A stretch of DNA of 64,000 bases from an uncultured Lachnospiraceae bacterium (GCA_934432885.1 CAKRYY010000003.1:33734-97733); one strand, 5' to 3'; positions 17,436 to 26,750 are shown, counted from the stretch's first letter. Notes: a model not told the origin generated them from the sequence alone. Numbers and translations: made by a program.

Positions 17436-18440
17436 TTATTTTTCCAAATCCACTGTCTTTAACAGCTCCTGTATCTCTGGAACCGTAAGCCACTGTGAAT
17501 TATTGCCTGAGCTGTAAGAGAAGCCCTCCGGCACCTTCTTTCCTGTCGGCTGCGGAATCCTGCTTTTGCTCCATACCATCTGCGGATATACGATAAAGTG
17601 CTTGTCATATTCATAGGTTGTCATGGAATCCTCTACCGTAACCATGATTTCGTGCAGCTTTTCGCCCTCCCGGATACCGACCTCCGGCATCTCACAGCCC
17701 GGCAGCATTGCCTGCGCCAGATCAGTAATCTTGAAGGAAGGAATTTTGGAAATGAAAGTCTCTCCGCCCTTCGCCTCCTCAAGCGCCTTAATTACAAGCT
17801 CAACACCCTGCGTCAGGCTAATCCAGAACCTCGTCATACGGTAGTCGGTAATCGGCAGCTCCTTTCCGCCATTTTTCAAAATATTATGGAAAAACGGAAT
17901 AACTGAGCCTCTGCTGCCCGCTACATTGCCATATCTTACGATTGAGAAGCAGATATCCTTTGCGCCCGCATAAGCGTTTGCCGCAATAAACAGCTTGTCA
18001 GATACCAGCTTTGTGCCGCCATATAAATTTACCGGATTAACCGCCTTGTCCGTTGAAAGTGCGACAACCTTTTTTACACTGCCGGAATCAAGCGCCGCAT
18101 CAATTACATTCTGCGCGCCATGAATATTGGTTTTAATCGCCTCGTCAGGGTTGTATTCACAGGCAGGCACCTGCTTTAACGCTGCCGCATGAATCACATA
18201 ATCCACGCCCTCAAAAGCGCGCTGCATCCTTGCCTTGTCACGCACATCGCCGATAAAAAAGCGAAGCTTGTTGTCACGATTCAGCTCCTTAAACTCATTT
18301 TGCATAATAAACTGTTTAAATTCATCTCTGGAATATATGATGACTTTTTTAGGATTGTAATGTGTCAGCACATATTTGGTAAAGCATTTTCCGAAAGAGC
18401 CCGTTCCTCCGGTAATCAGTATCGTTTTATCATTTAACAT
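17436..18440 (-). CDS. pseB: UDP-GlcNAc 4,6-dehydratase (inverting) (PseB)
   Basis: PseB starts the pseudaminic acid pathway, turning UDP-GlcNAc into the 4-keto-6-deoxy-L-altro (C5-inverted) sugar. The 334-residue soluble SDR protein has the NADP-binding GGTGSFG at 11-17, STDKA at 129-133 and the catalytic Tyr140-x3-Lys144. The single short SDR domain without membrane helices matches PseB and not the long FlaA1/CapD proteins. ATG 18440 has GGAGG upstream, and a good promoter candidate stands 38 bases before the start, so this is probably the first gene of a pse transcript. Confidence 0.94.
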   Translation of the reverse strand: MLNDKTILITGGTGSFGKCFTKYVLTHYNPKKVIIYSRDEFKQFIMQNEFKELNRDNKLRFFIGDVRDKARMQRAFEGVDYVIHAAALKQVPACEYNPDEAIKTNIHGAQNVIDAALDSGSVKKVVALSTDKAVNPVNLYGGTKLVSDKLFIAANAYAGAKDICFSIVRYGNVAGSRGSVIPFFHNILKNGGKELPITDYRMTRFWISLTQGVELVIKALEEAKGGETFISKIPSFKITDLAQAMLPGCEMPEVGIREGEKLHEIMVTVEDSMTTYEYDKHFIVYPQMVWSKSRIPQPTGKKVPEGFSYSSGNNSQWLTVPEIQELLKTVDLEK

Positions 18441-18477
18441 TGGTCATCCTCCAATTTCATATTCCATAATCGCTTTG

Positions 18478-18506
18478 ATTCTATCACAATACGATGGAAT
18501 TAGCAA
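18478..18506 (-). promoter_or_regulatory. Candidate sigma-A promoter of the pse module
   Basis: On the minus strand TTGCTA (at 18501-18506) and TAGAAT (18478-18483) are 17 bases apart, giving a start about 30 bases before pseB. The spacing is ideal and -10 matches five of six positions; -35 matches four. It would let the pse genes be expressed apart from the upstream glycan genes. No flagellar sigma-28 pattern was seen. Confidence 0.5.
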
Positions 18507-18523
18507 ATCTATTACAGCTACTT

Positions 18524-19585
18524 TTACCGCCTTCCAAGCTTCCTATACATTGTCAGCGCCTTATAATACAAAAGGAAAAGCACACTCGATCTTAAATGCA
18601 GCCGGATGAGCTTTTTCTGCTCCCTGTCATATTCCTGTATAAAATACGGATTTTCCTGAAAGTCTGGAAACTCCCGCAGGATTCCGCGTTTTAATTTTCT
18701 CAGAAATGCAGGTCTCGTATGTGCAACGCCAATTACATACGTAAACAGGGTATTCACATAATACAGCTTCGAAAATGCAAATTCCAGTTCTTTTTGGTAC
18801 TTCTCAAAAAATCCGTACTGCCTGCACTGCGCAAGCAGCAGTTCACCCGCCTTCATCCTGTCCTCGCATTTTTTTTCACTGATAAAATGCGTTGTCGAAA
18901 CAGGATCCTGATAATAATAATAAAGCGGCTCCTGTACCTTTTCAAAATGCCTGAAATGAAGCATCCAGATAGGACCTGCACAGTTATCCTCATAAAAAAT
19001 ACCCTCGGGAAAGCGAAGTCCATACTCGTCAATCACACTTCTCTGGTAAATCTTGATTACCATACTACAGGGATTTAAAACCAGCTTTTTATATTTTTCC
19101 TCATTTAGGACTCCTGTCTGATCCATTGTATTGGCATTGACAATCTTTCCTATGCAGTCGCTGTGCTCATTCGTCTGATGCAGATCGCAGCCCACTACAT
19201 CTGCACCGGTTTCCTTTGCTTTGCGCAAAAGCTTTTCATACATATCCGGCGCCGCCCAGTCGTCCCCATCCATAAAGCCAATCCATTCTCCGCGCGCACA
19301 GTCTATTCCAAGATTTCTTGCTCCGCCCTGTTTCTTATTATATGGCGTTTTAAGCGCCCGCACCCTTCCGGGGTATTTTTCTGCATAAGCAGTCAGCAGA
19401 ATGAAGGTATCATCTGTGGAGCAGTCATCCACCGCCAGAATTTCATACGTCCAGATTTCTCCCGCAGCCCGCTCCGCAGCGCTTCTTCCCTCCCCGATTG
19501 TCTGTCCCAGCAGAGAATCCATGCAGTAATTTAATTTCCCATCCGCCGCCATATTATAAAAAGGCACGATGATACTCAGCTTCAT
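18524..19585 (-). CDS. Glycosyltransferase family 2
   Basis: A 353-residue cytoplasmic GT2 protein. The N-terminal sheet KLSIIVPFYN is at 2-11, VDDCSTDDT at 52-60 and the metal-binding DGDD at 106-109. An insertion of about fifteen charged residues (31-45) separates the first helix from the second strand, which is unusual for the family. The C-terminus (about 250-350) is basic with one hydrophobic stretch and may touch the membrane. It is the last gene before the pse module and 9 bases after the ABC flippase gene. Donor and acceptor are unknown. ATG 19585 has TAGGAAA upstream. Confidence 0.85.
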   Translation of the reverse strand: MKLSIIVPFYNMAADGKLNYCMDSLLGQTIGEGRSAAERAAGEIWTYEILAVDDCSTDDTFILLTAYAEKYPGRVRALKTPYNKKQGGARNLGIDCARGEWIGFMDGDDWAAPDMYEKLLRKAKETGADVVGCDLHQTNEHSDCIGKIVNANTMDQTGVLNEEKYKKLVLNPCSMVIKIYQRSVIDEYGLRFPEGIFYEDNCAGPIWMLHFRHFEKVQEPLYYYYQDPVSTTHFISEKKCEDRMKAGELLLAQCRQYGFFEKYQKELEFAFSKLYYVNTLFTYVIGVAHTRPAFLRKLKRGILREFPDFQENPYFIQEYDREQKKLIRLHLRSSVLFLLYYKALTMYRKLGRR

Positions 19586-19594
19586 ACGATTTTC

Positions 19595-21328
19595 CTACCG
19601 TTCCCTACGGATTTTCCCATCTTCTACACGATATACCATATCGCACTTTTCAATCGTCTGTAATCTATGAGCAATGATAACCAGCGTCTTTTTCCCCTGA
19701 AACCGGTTAATTGACTCCATAATCGCCGCCTCAGTGTCATTGTCAAGCGCTGATGTCGCTTCATCCAGGATCAATACCTCGGGGTCATTATAAAGCGCCC
19801 TCGCTATTCCGATCCGCTGGCGCTGTCCGCCGGAAAGCCGTATACCTCTTTCGCCAATTCCCGTATGAATTCCTTCCGGCAGAGTCTTTATAAATTCATC
19901 CAGCTGCGCCTCCTTCAGTGCATACCAGAGCTTTTCTTCATCAATCTCTTCCTCCGGGATACCAAATGCCACATTCCTCCGAATATCATCATCCAGCAGG
20001 AAAATCATCTGCGGTATATAGCCCACATTTTTCAGCCATCCACGGTAATGCTGCATAATATCCGTTCCATCTGCACAGATTCTGCCCTCCCGTATCTTCA
20101 AAAGTCCCAGCAGAATATCTACGATGGTCGTCTTGCCAGAGCCGGAGCCGCCCACAATACCCACAGAGCTGCCAACCGGAATTGTCATCTGTGCATGGTC
20201 GAAAATCAGCCTTTCCGTATTTGGATATGCATAGGTAATATCGCAGAGCGTAATTTCCTTCTGTACTGGAAGCTTTGGCACCTCCTGCGCATAGGACATA
20301 TCTATGTTCTGCTCGCTGGTTTCCTCCAGCAGATTATCGCTGACATTCATAAAGAATGGCTCATAATAGGCAAGCTGGGTAAGCTGGTTGTTAATCCGGC
20401 TCGCAGAAGGCATGAGCCGCACCGCCGCCATTGCAAAAGCAGACAGCGCCGGCATCATTTCCGTCAAATCCTTTCCAGCCATGACAATGACCAGCATATA
20501 GGCTACCATTCCCGCGATGCAGACTGTTTCGATCAACAGCTTCGGCGCATTGCTGAAAAGATTCAGACGCTCCATCGCCGCCACATAATGCTTTCCTCGC
20601 TCGGAATACTCTCTGATAAAATAATTTTCCCTGCCGATAATTTTGATTTCCTTCATTCCACCAACCGTCTGGGAAAGCCACTGATAAATCAGGCTGGCAT
20701 AATCCTGATTTTCCTTTCCGGTACGGTGCATAATCGGCTTGATAACCTCCTTGATGACAACGAGGGTTACCACCAGAAGACCTGCGATAACCAGCGTCAT
20801 TTTGAAATCCACCATCAAAAGCGCTACCGCAAGCATGAAAAATACGATACATTCGGACACAATCTGTAAGAGCGACAGAATAAGCAGGTATGCGTTGACA
20901 ACATCCGCAGCAATGATTCTCTGAATCGTCGATGTCTCTATATTGAGATAAAATTCATAATCCCGCTTTACAAAGCTGCGAAGCATCTTTTCCTGCGTTT
21001 CAAACTGATTCTTATATACAAAACGGTACATCATCTTCTGCTGCAAAAACAAAAACAGATTTTTCAGCACAAACGCAAGCACCATCGACGCCATGACAAA
21101 TACGGTAAACTGTCTCGCGCTCTGCATGTGCAGCGCATTGTAAACTGCCGCCATCCATTTATTTTCCGTTACCGCGCCCGGGCTTAAAACAAGCGTCATA
21201 ACAGGAATAATCAAAGAAATGCTGGCTGTTTCCAGAAATGCCCCAAACACCATCATTACCAGAAGCAGCCCCATTGTGCGCTTCTGCTTTTTATTCATGA
21301 TTACATTCAGCTTTTTCAGAATTTTCAT
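19595..21328 (-). CDS. PglK-like ABC flippase for lipid-linked oligosaccharide
   Basis: A 577-residue half transporter with the six-helix export-type membrane domain first (about 18-310) and the ATPase after it. Walker A GGSGSGKT is at 393-400, LSGGQ at 498-502, Walker B VLILDEA at 518-524 and the H-loop His at about 554. The overall sequence style is that of PglK-type transporters, which flip undecaprenyl-diphosphate oligosaccharides. No Wzx/MATE-type flippase was found in the locus, so this is the best candidate for moving the repeat unit. It overlaps the gene upstream by a single base (TAATG). It works as a homodimer in known cases; specificity is inferred from context. Confidence 0.83.
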   Translation of the reverse strand: MKILKKLNVIMNKKQKRTMGLLLVMMVFGAFLETASISLIIPVMTLVLSPGAVTENKWMAAVYNALHMQSARQFTVFVMASMVLAFVLKNLFLFLQQKMMYRFVYKNQFETQEKMLRSFVKRDYEFYLNIETSTIQRIIAADVVNAYLLILSLLQIVSECIVFFMLAVALLMVDFKMTLVIAGLLVVTLVVIKEVIKPIMHRTGKENQDYASLIYQWLSQTVGGMKEIKIIGRENYFIREYSERGKHYVAAMERLNLFSNAPKLLIETVCIAGMVAYMLVIVMAGKDLTEMMPALSAFAMAAVRLMPSASRINNQLTQLAYYEPFFMNVSDNLLEETSEQNIDMSYAQEVPKLPVQKEITLCDITYAYPNTERLIFDHAQMTIPVGSSVGIVGGSGSGKTTIVDILLGLLKIREGRICADGTDIMQHYRGWLKNVGYIPQMIFLLDDDIRRNVAFGIPEEEIDEEKLWYALKEAQLDEFIKTLPEGIHTGIGERGIRLSGGQRQRIGIARALYNDPEVLILDEATSALDNDTEAAIMESINRFQGKKTLVIIAHRLQTIEKCDMVYRVEDGKIRRER

Positions 21329-22395
21329 TATACCGTTCTCCAGTTATGCTTCGACGGATCCTCGTACTTGTCCCAAAAGCTCTCGCCAAGATTGATTTTT
21401 TCATCTGCAAACGTAAGGGTATCTAACGCCGTCGTAATAATAGAAATAATCTTCTTAAAATGGATTCCTTCTGCAAAGTTTAAAATCTCTACAGGGAACT
21501 TTCCCTTCAGCACTGTGCAGTCCGGGCAGAGCGCCTCATAATCGATCAAATCTCTCGGGTGCGGTTTGATTACGACATGCGCTCCCTGACAGTAATCCTT
21601 TATAATGTCAAGGCAGACCTGCTTCCTTGCAGCCTCATCCTGAGGATGCGGCTGTGTCAGGAACAGAACGCAGCCGTTTTCCGCCTCTTCCTTAAGCTTT
21701 TGAAACAAAGCGTCTGCATCCGCTATAAAAATGCGAAGAAGCATTTTTTTCTGCTCACTGGAAAGTCCCTGTTCAAGCAGCCGTCTGGGTGCTTCTATAT
21801 AATTTGGCATCGTCCGCCGAAGGCATGAAAAGTCATTGACCTCCATATCCATACAGTATTTGCTGAAGCCATTCTGAATAAAAATCAGGTTCAGCTTTGC
21901 CAAATACGCTTTCAGCTTAAAATGTCCCTGATTATCATAAAAAGCGCTGTCCTGATATTTCAGGGTATCCAGTCCATCCTCAAGCGCATGATAATATATG
22001 TGCTTATAGTTCAGATAATAACCGATAGGATCGCTGTCACAATAAACGTTGACTTCGCGGTATTGAGAAAAATCAATTAAAATATAGCTTTCCAACAGAC
22101 GCGGAAACTTTTTTGTGTAAAGAATTCTATTGTAAAAATGCCGCAGCAGATTGCCGCTGCTTTCCTTATATTTTGCAAGCTCCGGAAAGAAAGTATCCTT
22201 TTTTTCATCCAATATCCAGACCCTGGCAAACAGCCCGCTTTCCTCCAATCGTTCCTTCAGGCCTGTAAAATCTGTAGAAATTGTACTTAAGGCAATCTCC
22301 GCTTTCCCCTGCTGCTCTGCAGGCATCTGAAATTCCTTCAGAATTGTCACATACACGTTATAAAATGTATGGCAGACATATATCCGTTCCTTCAT
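21328..22395 (-). CDS. Sialyltransferase-like glycosyltransferase (GT52/GT38-like motifs), candidate pseudaminic acid transferase
   Basis: A 355-residue soluble protein. It carries the two hallmark motifs of bacterial CMP-nonulosonate transferases: the acidic (D/E)(D/E)G motif as Glu139-Asp140-Gly141 in YHALEDGLD, and the HP motif as His279-Pro280 in VIKPHPRD. A Ser/Thr-rich SIITT at 318-322 stands where polysialyltransferase-like enzymes have their third motif. With a complete CMP-Pse pathway in the same locus, it is the best candidate for the enzyme that uses CMP-Pse. ATG 22395 (GAGGAGAG upstream, 4-base overlap with the previous gene) is chosen over a frame extended 50 codons. Donor specificity is inference. 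Confidence 0.65.
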   Translation of the reverse strand: MKERIYVCHTFYNVYVTILKEFQMPAEQQGKAEIALSTISTDFTGLKERLEESGLFARVWILDEKKDTFFPELAKYKESSGNLLRHFYNRILYTKKFPRLLESYILIDFSQYREVNVYCDSDPIGYYLNYKHIYYHALEDGLDTLKYQDSAFYDNQGHFKLKAYLAKLNLIFIQNGFSKYCMDMEVNDFSCLRRTMPNYIEAPRRLLEQGLSSEQKKMLLRIFIADADALFQKLKEEAENGCVLFLTQPHPQDEAARKQVCLDIIKDYCQGAHVVIKPHPRDLIDYEALCPDCTVLKGKFPVEILNFAEGIHFKKIISIITTALDTLTFADEKINLGESFWDKYEDPSKHNWRTV

Positions 22396-23579
22396 GCTCT
22401 TTCTCTCCTCGTATAAGCATACCCTTTTCGTGGAGAAATGACAAGCGCCGGACTGAGCGGTCCCTCCGGCTGCAAAATCCTTTTTCCCTCCAAAAGCCCC
22501 TGTGCAAATGTAAGCAGGCTTTCCGCCGCATGTCTGGGATTCCACAGGCTTATAATCGTATCGTAAGCATTTTTTCCAAGCTTCCTTCTAAACTGTCTAT
22601 CCTGCGCCAGCGCTACACCGTACTGCAAAAATTCCTCCAAATCCCCATCCCTGTAAACCATGCCGTTTTCTTCATGTCGGAGCAGAAATGGAACTGCGCC
22701 AATCTTGGCATCCGCAATCACAGCACAGCCGCTGTTCATTGCTTCATTGATAACAGCTCCCCAGCCTTCCAGATAATTGCTCGTCATCAGAAAAATATCC
22801 GCCATTTCCATATAAGAACGAATCCGCTCCGGCTTTTGATACCCGGCAAACGTTACCTGCGAATCCAGCATAAGCTCTCTGCACTGCGCTTTCAGCGCAT
22901 CCTCCAGCTCTCCTCCGCCTGCCATCAGCAGATGAAAGGGAATCTCCATCTCTCTCAGACGCTGCGCCAAAAGCAGCGCATACTCAGGATGCTTCAGCGG
23001 CAGGAAACGTCCGGCAAACAGGATACGCACCGGTTCCCCCTCCGCCGTCTTCTGTGCAAAAAGCTGTGGCGGCTCATAGCTCTTTTCTTCCGTAAAATAT
23101 CCCCACTTATACATCTTTTCCGGATATGCGTGCACAATATGAAAATCCGAGGCTACATAAGCGCCGGAGCACAGCAGATAAACCTCCTGATTCCGGTATC
23201 TGGTATGGTCGTGATACTTCTTTAAAAGTCCTCTGGGAGAGACGGCCTTCCACTGTCCCTCACGGTAAAGCCTCTCACTGTAACGGATTACTGGTTTTCC
23301 CGACAGAAGCCTTTCCTGAATATAGCTCTCATCCTCTACGCCTCCAAAAATGACAATATCGCTTTCCATAACAAGCCTTCTGCAAAGCTCCGGCTCCTCA
23401 TACCAACATTTCACATAGGGCAGCGCGGAAAGCTGCGCACCCCAGCCCATGGCAATCCGCTCCTGCGCCATCCTTTCTGTCTGTATGAAATGGTACTGTG
23501 AACCAAGCCTTTCATATAGAACCGTAGATACAGGAATCTGATGATGATTGATATAATTAGATACAAAGGTTAATTTCAT
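22392..23579 (-). CDS. Glycosyltransferase family 4
   Basis: A 395-residue GT-B enzyme. The C-terminal nucleotide-sugar domain begins near RILFAGRFLPLK (185-196) and has the E-x7-E motif Glu271...Glu279 in EGWGAVINEAMNSG. Such retaining enzymes build the repeat unit on the cytoplasmic face. ATG 23579 has GGAG eight bases upstream and lies inside the end of the preceding gene (23-base overlap), so the two are probably translationally coupled. Sugar specificity cannot be read. Confidence 0.87.
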   Translation of the reverse strand: MKLTFVSNYINHHQIPVSTVLYERLGSQYHFIQTERMAQERIAMGWGAQLSALPYVKCWYEEPELCRRLVMESDIVIFGGVEDESYIQERLLSGKPVIRYSERLYREGQWKAVSPRGLLKKYHDHTRYRNQEVYLLCSGAYVASDFHIVHAYPEKMYKWGYFTEEKSYEPPQLFAQKTAEGEPVRILFAGRFLPLKHPEYALLLAQRLREMEIPFHLLMAGGGELEDALKAQCRELMLDSQVTFAGYQKPERIRSYMEMADIFLMTSNYLEGWGAVINEAMNSGCAVIADAKIGAVPFLLRHEENGMVYRDGDLEEFLQYGVALAQDRQFRRKLGKNAYDTIISLWNPRHAAESLLTFAQGLLEGKRILQPEGPLSPALVISPRKGYAYTRRERA

Positions 23580-24840
23580 GGTAAATCTCCAACAAGCGCC
23601 TGCTGTTTTTCTCACCATCGTGTGTTTCAAGCGCATGCGCTCTTGCACGCTCTCCCATTTTTACTGCTTTAAGGTATCCCTGCGGGGAAAATACTCTGCA
23701 TATACACTCTGCAAGCGCATGAATATCATCTGCCTTATAAAGCAGCCCTTCTTCTTCATTTTTCAGCATATTATGGACGCCGCCCACATCGGAGCTTATC
23801 ACCGGCATGCCAAGCAGCATCGCCTCTCCTACAGAATTGGGAGAATTTTCAATCGCCGACGGAGAAAGGAATACCTGGCTTTTTAAATACTGCCCAAGCA
23901 TCTCTTCCGTATTCAGCCTGCCCAGAAAAGTCACCTTATCTTCAAGCTGGTTTTGGTGCAGCAGCTCCCGCAGATATTTTCCATAATTGGAAATCTTAAG
24001 CTTTTCCTTCAGCGTAGTATACGCCGTAATCTTATCCCCTGCTACATATACATGCGCCTCTTTATATTTTGAGAGCACCTCTGGAAGCGCCTGCAAAAGA
24101 TAATGAAGCCCCTTAATCGGATAATTTCCCTGACTTACAAAAATGCTGTAGGGCTCACAGGCTTCCCCCAACCACCTCGGTCCATAAAAAGGAGCCCGCA
24201 GCGTTTCATTCATAAAATGGTAGCTTGCCGCCGGATTTATCAGCTCTGTAAAATAGCGGTCCCAATCTGTTCTTCCGGTTACATGGCAGACTCCCCTCAG
24301 CGCCTCTTTTTCATATTCACCACGCATGCGGTATTTTTTCTGCTGCATAATCAGATTATCTCGTTTTAAAAAATCCCGCAGCAGAGTCCGCCTACAGATA
24401 CGCTGCGGCAAATCTGCCATATATGCGTCTGCATACGCAAAGCAGAGTCCCTGAATTCCTATCAGCGTCCGCTGCGGCTTTGAAAAAGCCCTTGTCATAG
24501 CCAGCGTATGCGGATATTCCGTTCCAAAGCAATGTACAATATCCGGTTTAAAATCCTCTGTAATATATTTAAGCCTCTCTTCCAGAGCCGTATCATACCG
24601 TTCAGGATGTATCGTATCCTCTACAAACCCATAATAGGAAATGCCTGCCGCCTCTCCCTGCAAAGCCTTCTGCGCAGGGAAACAGACCCCAAGTGTTACC
24701 CTTTCCTCTTGCTCTGCCAAAGACTCCTTACAAATCCACTTTGCCAGTCCCGACAGCCAGCCCTCTTTGTTGCTGGCAGGCAGTCCAAGACTGTCGGCAA
24801 TTACCGGAAGCATGATATTACACAGCCACAGTACCCTCAT
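23557..24840 (-). CDS. Glycosyltransferase family 4
   Basis: A 427-residue GT-B retaining glycosyltransferase. The N-terminal domain includes IVHCFGTEYPH, and the C-terminal domain has FLSPSAIENSPNSVGEA, which carries the family E-x7-E pair. The length is a little above usual because of a long linker in the middle (about 150-215). ATG 24840 is chosen because AGGAGAAGG stands directly upstream and it overlaps the previous stop by exactly 4 bases; the frame extends seven codons further. It is one of two adjacent GT4 enzymes of the locus and probably adds an inner sugar of the repeat. Confidence 0.88.
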   Translation of the reverse strand: MRVLWLCNIMLPVIADSLGLPASNKEGWLSGLAKWICKESLAEQEERVTLGVCFPAQKALQGEAAGISYYGFVEDTIHPERYDTALEERLKYITEDFKPDIVHCFGTEYPHTLAMTRAFSKPQRTLIGIQGLCFAYADAYMADLPQRICRRTLLRDFLKRDNLIMQQKKYRMRGEYEKEALRGVCHVTGRTDWDRYFTELINPAASYHFMNETLRAPFYGPRWLGEACEPYSIFVSQGNYPIKGLHYLLQALPEVLSKYKEAHVYVAGDKITAYTTLKEKLKISNYGKYLRELLHQNQLEDKVTFLGRLNTEEMLGQYLKSQVFLSPSAIENSPNSVGEAMLLGMPVISSDVGGVHNMLKNEEEGLLYKADDIHALAECICRVFSPQGYLKAVKMGERARAHALETHDGEKNSRRLLEIYHEINLCI

Positions 24841-25640
24841 GTCCTTCTCCTGTAAATCCACTTTTTCAGTGCATTATAGTATTCAGAAAAATGCTCATTT
24901 TCAGAAAGCTTTGTCCGCAGAGGCGCCAGCGTAAGCGCAAGAAGCAGCCGATAATAAAAAAGCTGTCCCTTTGAAAAATAGCACGCCGTAATCTCTGCAT
25001 GCTCTTTTGCTGAGCGTTCTCTGTTTTCTTTCGTTTCCGAAAATCCTCCGCCCTCATAAGATGCTACTGTAAACTGCATAAAAACTGGGCGAACCCCTTC
25101 TTTAAAGTAGCTTCCAAGAAACTGTTCATAATCTGCGCGGACACGGTATTTTATCTGATAAGGGCGCTTTCTCATTAACTCCCGCGCATAAAAGCAGGCC
25201 TGATGACACGGAACATTACGATAGCAGGCAAAAGCATTGATATGAGGATTGGAGGAAACCTCTGCATGGGTAATACGATTATAAATATTTCCATAATAAA
25301 TTGCCGACGATGCGCTATCCGTCGTAATCCATGCGTTTACCTTTTCTAATACCCGTTCATCATACAGATAGTCCCCGCAGTTTAAAAACAGCAGATAATC
25401 GCCCTCTGCCAGAAGAATCGCCTGATTCATGGCGTCATAAATGCCCTTATCCTTCTGCCGTACGACCCTTATTGCATCCTCCTGCGGAAGCGCTTCTATG
25501 GAGCCATCCGTTGACATTCCATCCTTTACAAGGATTTCAAATCCGGTATAGCTCTGCCGCAGCACGCTCTCTATCGTTTTGTGCAGCTTTTCTCCTGCAT
25601 TCAGACAGACCACGATAATACTGAATTTTATCTGTTTCAT
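24837..25640 (-). CDS. Glycosyltransferase family 2 (WcaE-like)
   Basis: A 267-residue GT2 enzyme. FSIIVVCLNAG is at 6-16, KDGMSTDGS at 39-47, the KGIYDAMN motif at 65-72 and LNCGD at 86-90 in place of the usual DXD. The KGIYDAMN plus LN(S/C)GD pair is typical of the subgroup that includes colanic acid WcaE. A basic, partly hydrophobic C-terminus may bind the membrane. ATG 25640 has AAAGGTAGGA upstream; the gene lies 3 bases after the polymerase gene. Confidence 0.87.
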   Translation of the reverse strand: MKQIKFSIIVVCLNAGEKLHKTIESVLRQSYTGFEILVKDGMSTDGSIEALPQEDAIRVVRQKDKGIYDAMNQAILLAEGDYLLFLNCGDYLYDERVLEKVNAWITTDSASSAIYYGNIYNRITHAEVSSNPHINAFACYRNVPCHQACFYARELMRKRPYQIKYRVRADYEQFLGSYFKEGVRPVFMQFTVASYEGGGFSETKENRERSAKEHAEITACYFSKGQLFYYRLLLALTLAPLRTKLSENEHFSEYYNALKKWIYRRRT

Positions 25641-25643
25641 CTA

Positions 25644-26750
25644 TTATCCTACCTTTCCAGCCAGCTCTCCCGGAAAAATCCACGTATGATAGGGTACAAT
25701 CCGTACCAGAAGATCCTGCGCCTTCACTAAGAATATTGCAAAATAAATAACCGCCGCTGCAACTATGACCACCTTCCAGAAACGCCGCTGCCGCACATCC
25801 GGTATCTGCCGGACAATCGATGGCAGCAAAAAGATATGTCCCGCCGTCATATAATAGCCCACTCTCGAAATTTCCGGCACGAAGGAGCCACAGGTATATA
25901 AAAGAAGCGCGAACAAATTCAAATGAAAATAGAACCGGTTCTGCTTATCCTGTGCGATAGCTGTCCGATAATACAACAGCGAGATTACCAGAACGCCTGC
26001 AATTCTGATAACATTAATTAACGACGTTCCTCCATCAAGATACGCCGTATTCTGATAGCTTGGATACAGCCTGATGATTATTTTCAAATACAGCTTTGGA
26101 AAGACAAGACCACTCGCCGCAAAGAGTGAGAGCAAAAAGAGCTGCAATCGTCTCCATTTCAGGTTTGCCAGCAGATACACCGGAATCACCAGCAAAACCG
26201 ATTTGTGTATCGTTGCAGTTGCAAGAATCAGCAAAATAAATTTCCCATACTGACCCTTTAATACATATTTCATGGAAAATACAGCAACAGCCCACGCAAA
26301 ATAGTAACGGACCGTATTCAGGCTCTGAAAGTAATAACTGAGGGTCATAAACAGAAAAAAGGAAAACAAAAAATCCTCACTCTGGTCGTAAACCGCCTTC
26401 AGCATAAAAAATACTGTAACAAAAGAAAAAAGCGCAAAGATTGTGAGCTTTGTATCCGCGCCAAACAAAAATTGCATTGCCAGAACGACTGCATTAAAGC
26501 CAAATTCTGTAGGCACCACCTGCCCAAGCGGAATCAAATGAAAAAATTCCTCATATCGGCTGTAGTCATTTCCCACATAGTACCGGCAGGCAGACACTCC
26601 AAAAAGCAGCAGAAATATTGTCAGCAGGCACACAAAATTGCACGCCTGCTGCCTTGTAAAAATTTGACCAGACGGCATGACGCTCTCCTGCTTCTTTACA
26701 AAAGCCGCCGCCAAAACTGTTGCGATTGTCAAAATGATATAAAGTACCAT
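25644..26750 (-). CDS. EpsG-family polysaccharide polymerase (Wzy-like)
   Basis: A 368-residue membrane protein with about ten helices. The first external loop contains CRYYVGNDYSRY (55-66), the recognisable EpsG motif with Arg56 and the Asn61-Asp62-Tyr63 group. EpsG proteins are thought to polymerise lipid-linked repeat units outside the membrane in Gram-positive exopolysaccharide systems. The gene stands among glycosyltransferases, with the chain-length protein two genes upstream, as usual for such loci. ATG 26750 has CAGGAAG upstream. Confidence 0.83.
   Translation of the reverse strand: MVLYIILTIATVLAAAFVKKQESVMPSGQIFTRQQACNFVCLLTIFLLLFGVSACRYYVGNDYSRYEEFFHLIPLGQVVPTEFGFNAVVLAMQFLFGADTKLTIFALFSFVTVFFMLKAVYDQSEDFLFSFFLFMTLSYYFQSLNTVRYYFAWAVAVFSMKYVLKGQYGKFILLILATATIHKSVLLVIPVYLLANLKWRRLQLFLLSLFAASGLVFPKLYLKIIIRLYPSYQNTAYLDGGTSLINVIRIAGVLVISLLYYRTAIAQDKQNRFYFHLNLFALLLYTCGSFVPEISRVGYYMTAGHIFLLPSIVRQIPDVRQRRFWKVVIVAAAVIYFAIFLVKAQDLLVRIVPYHTWIFPGELAGKVG

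Noticed and set aside
22395-22545. N-terminal extension of the sialyltransferase-like protein
   Set aside because: It overlaps the end of the GT4 gene in another frame and lacks a ribosome site; ATG 22395 has GAGGAGAG and a standard 4-base overlap.
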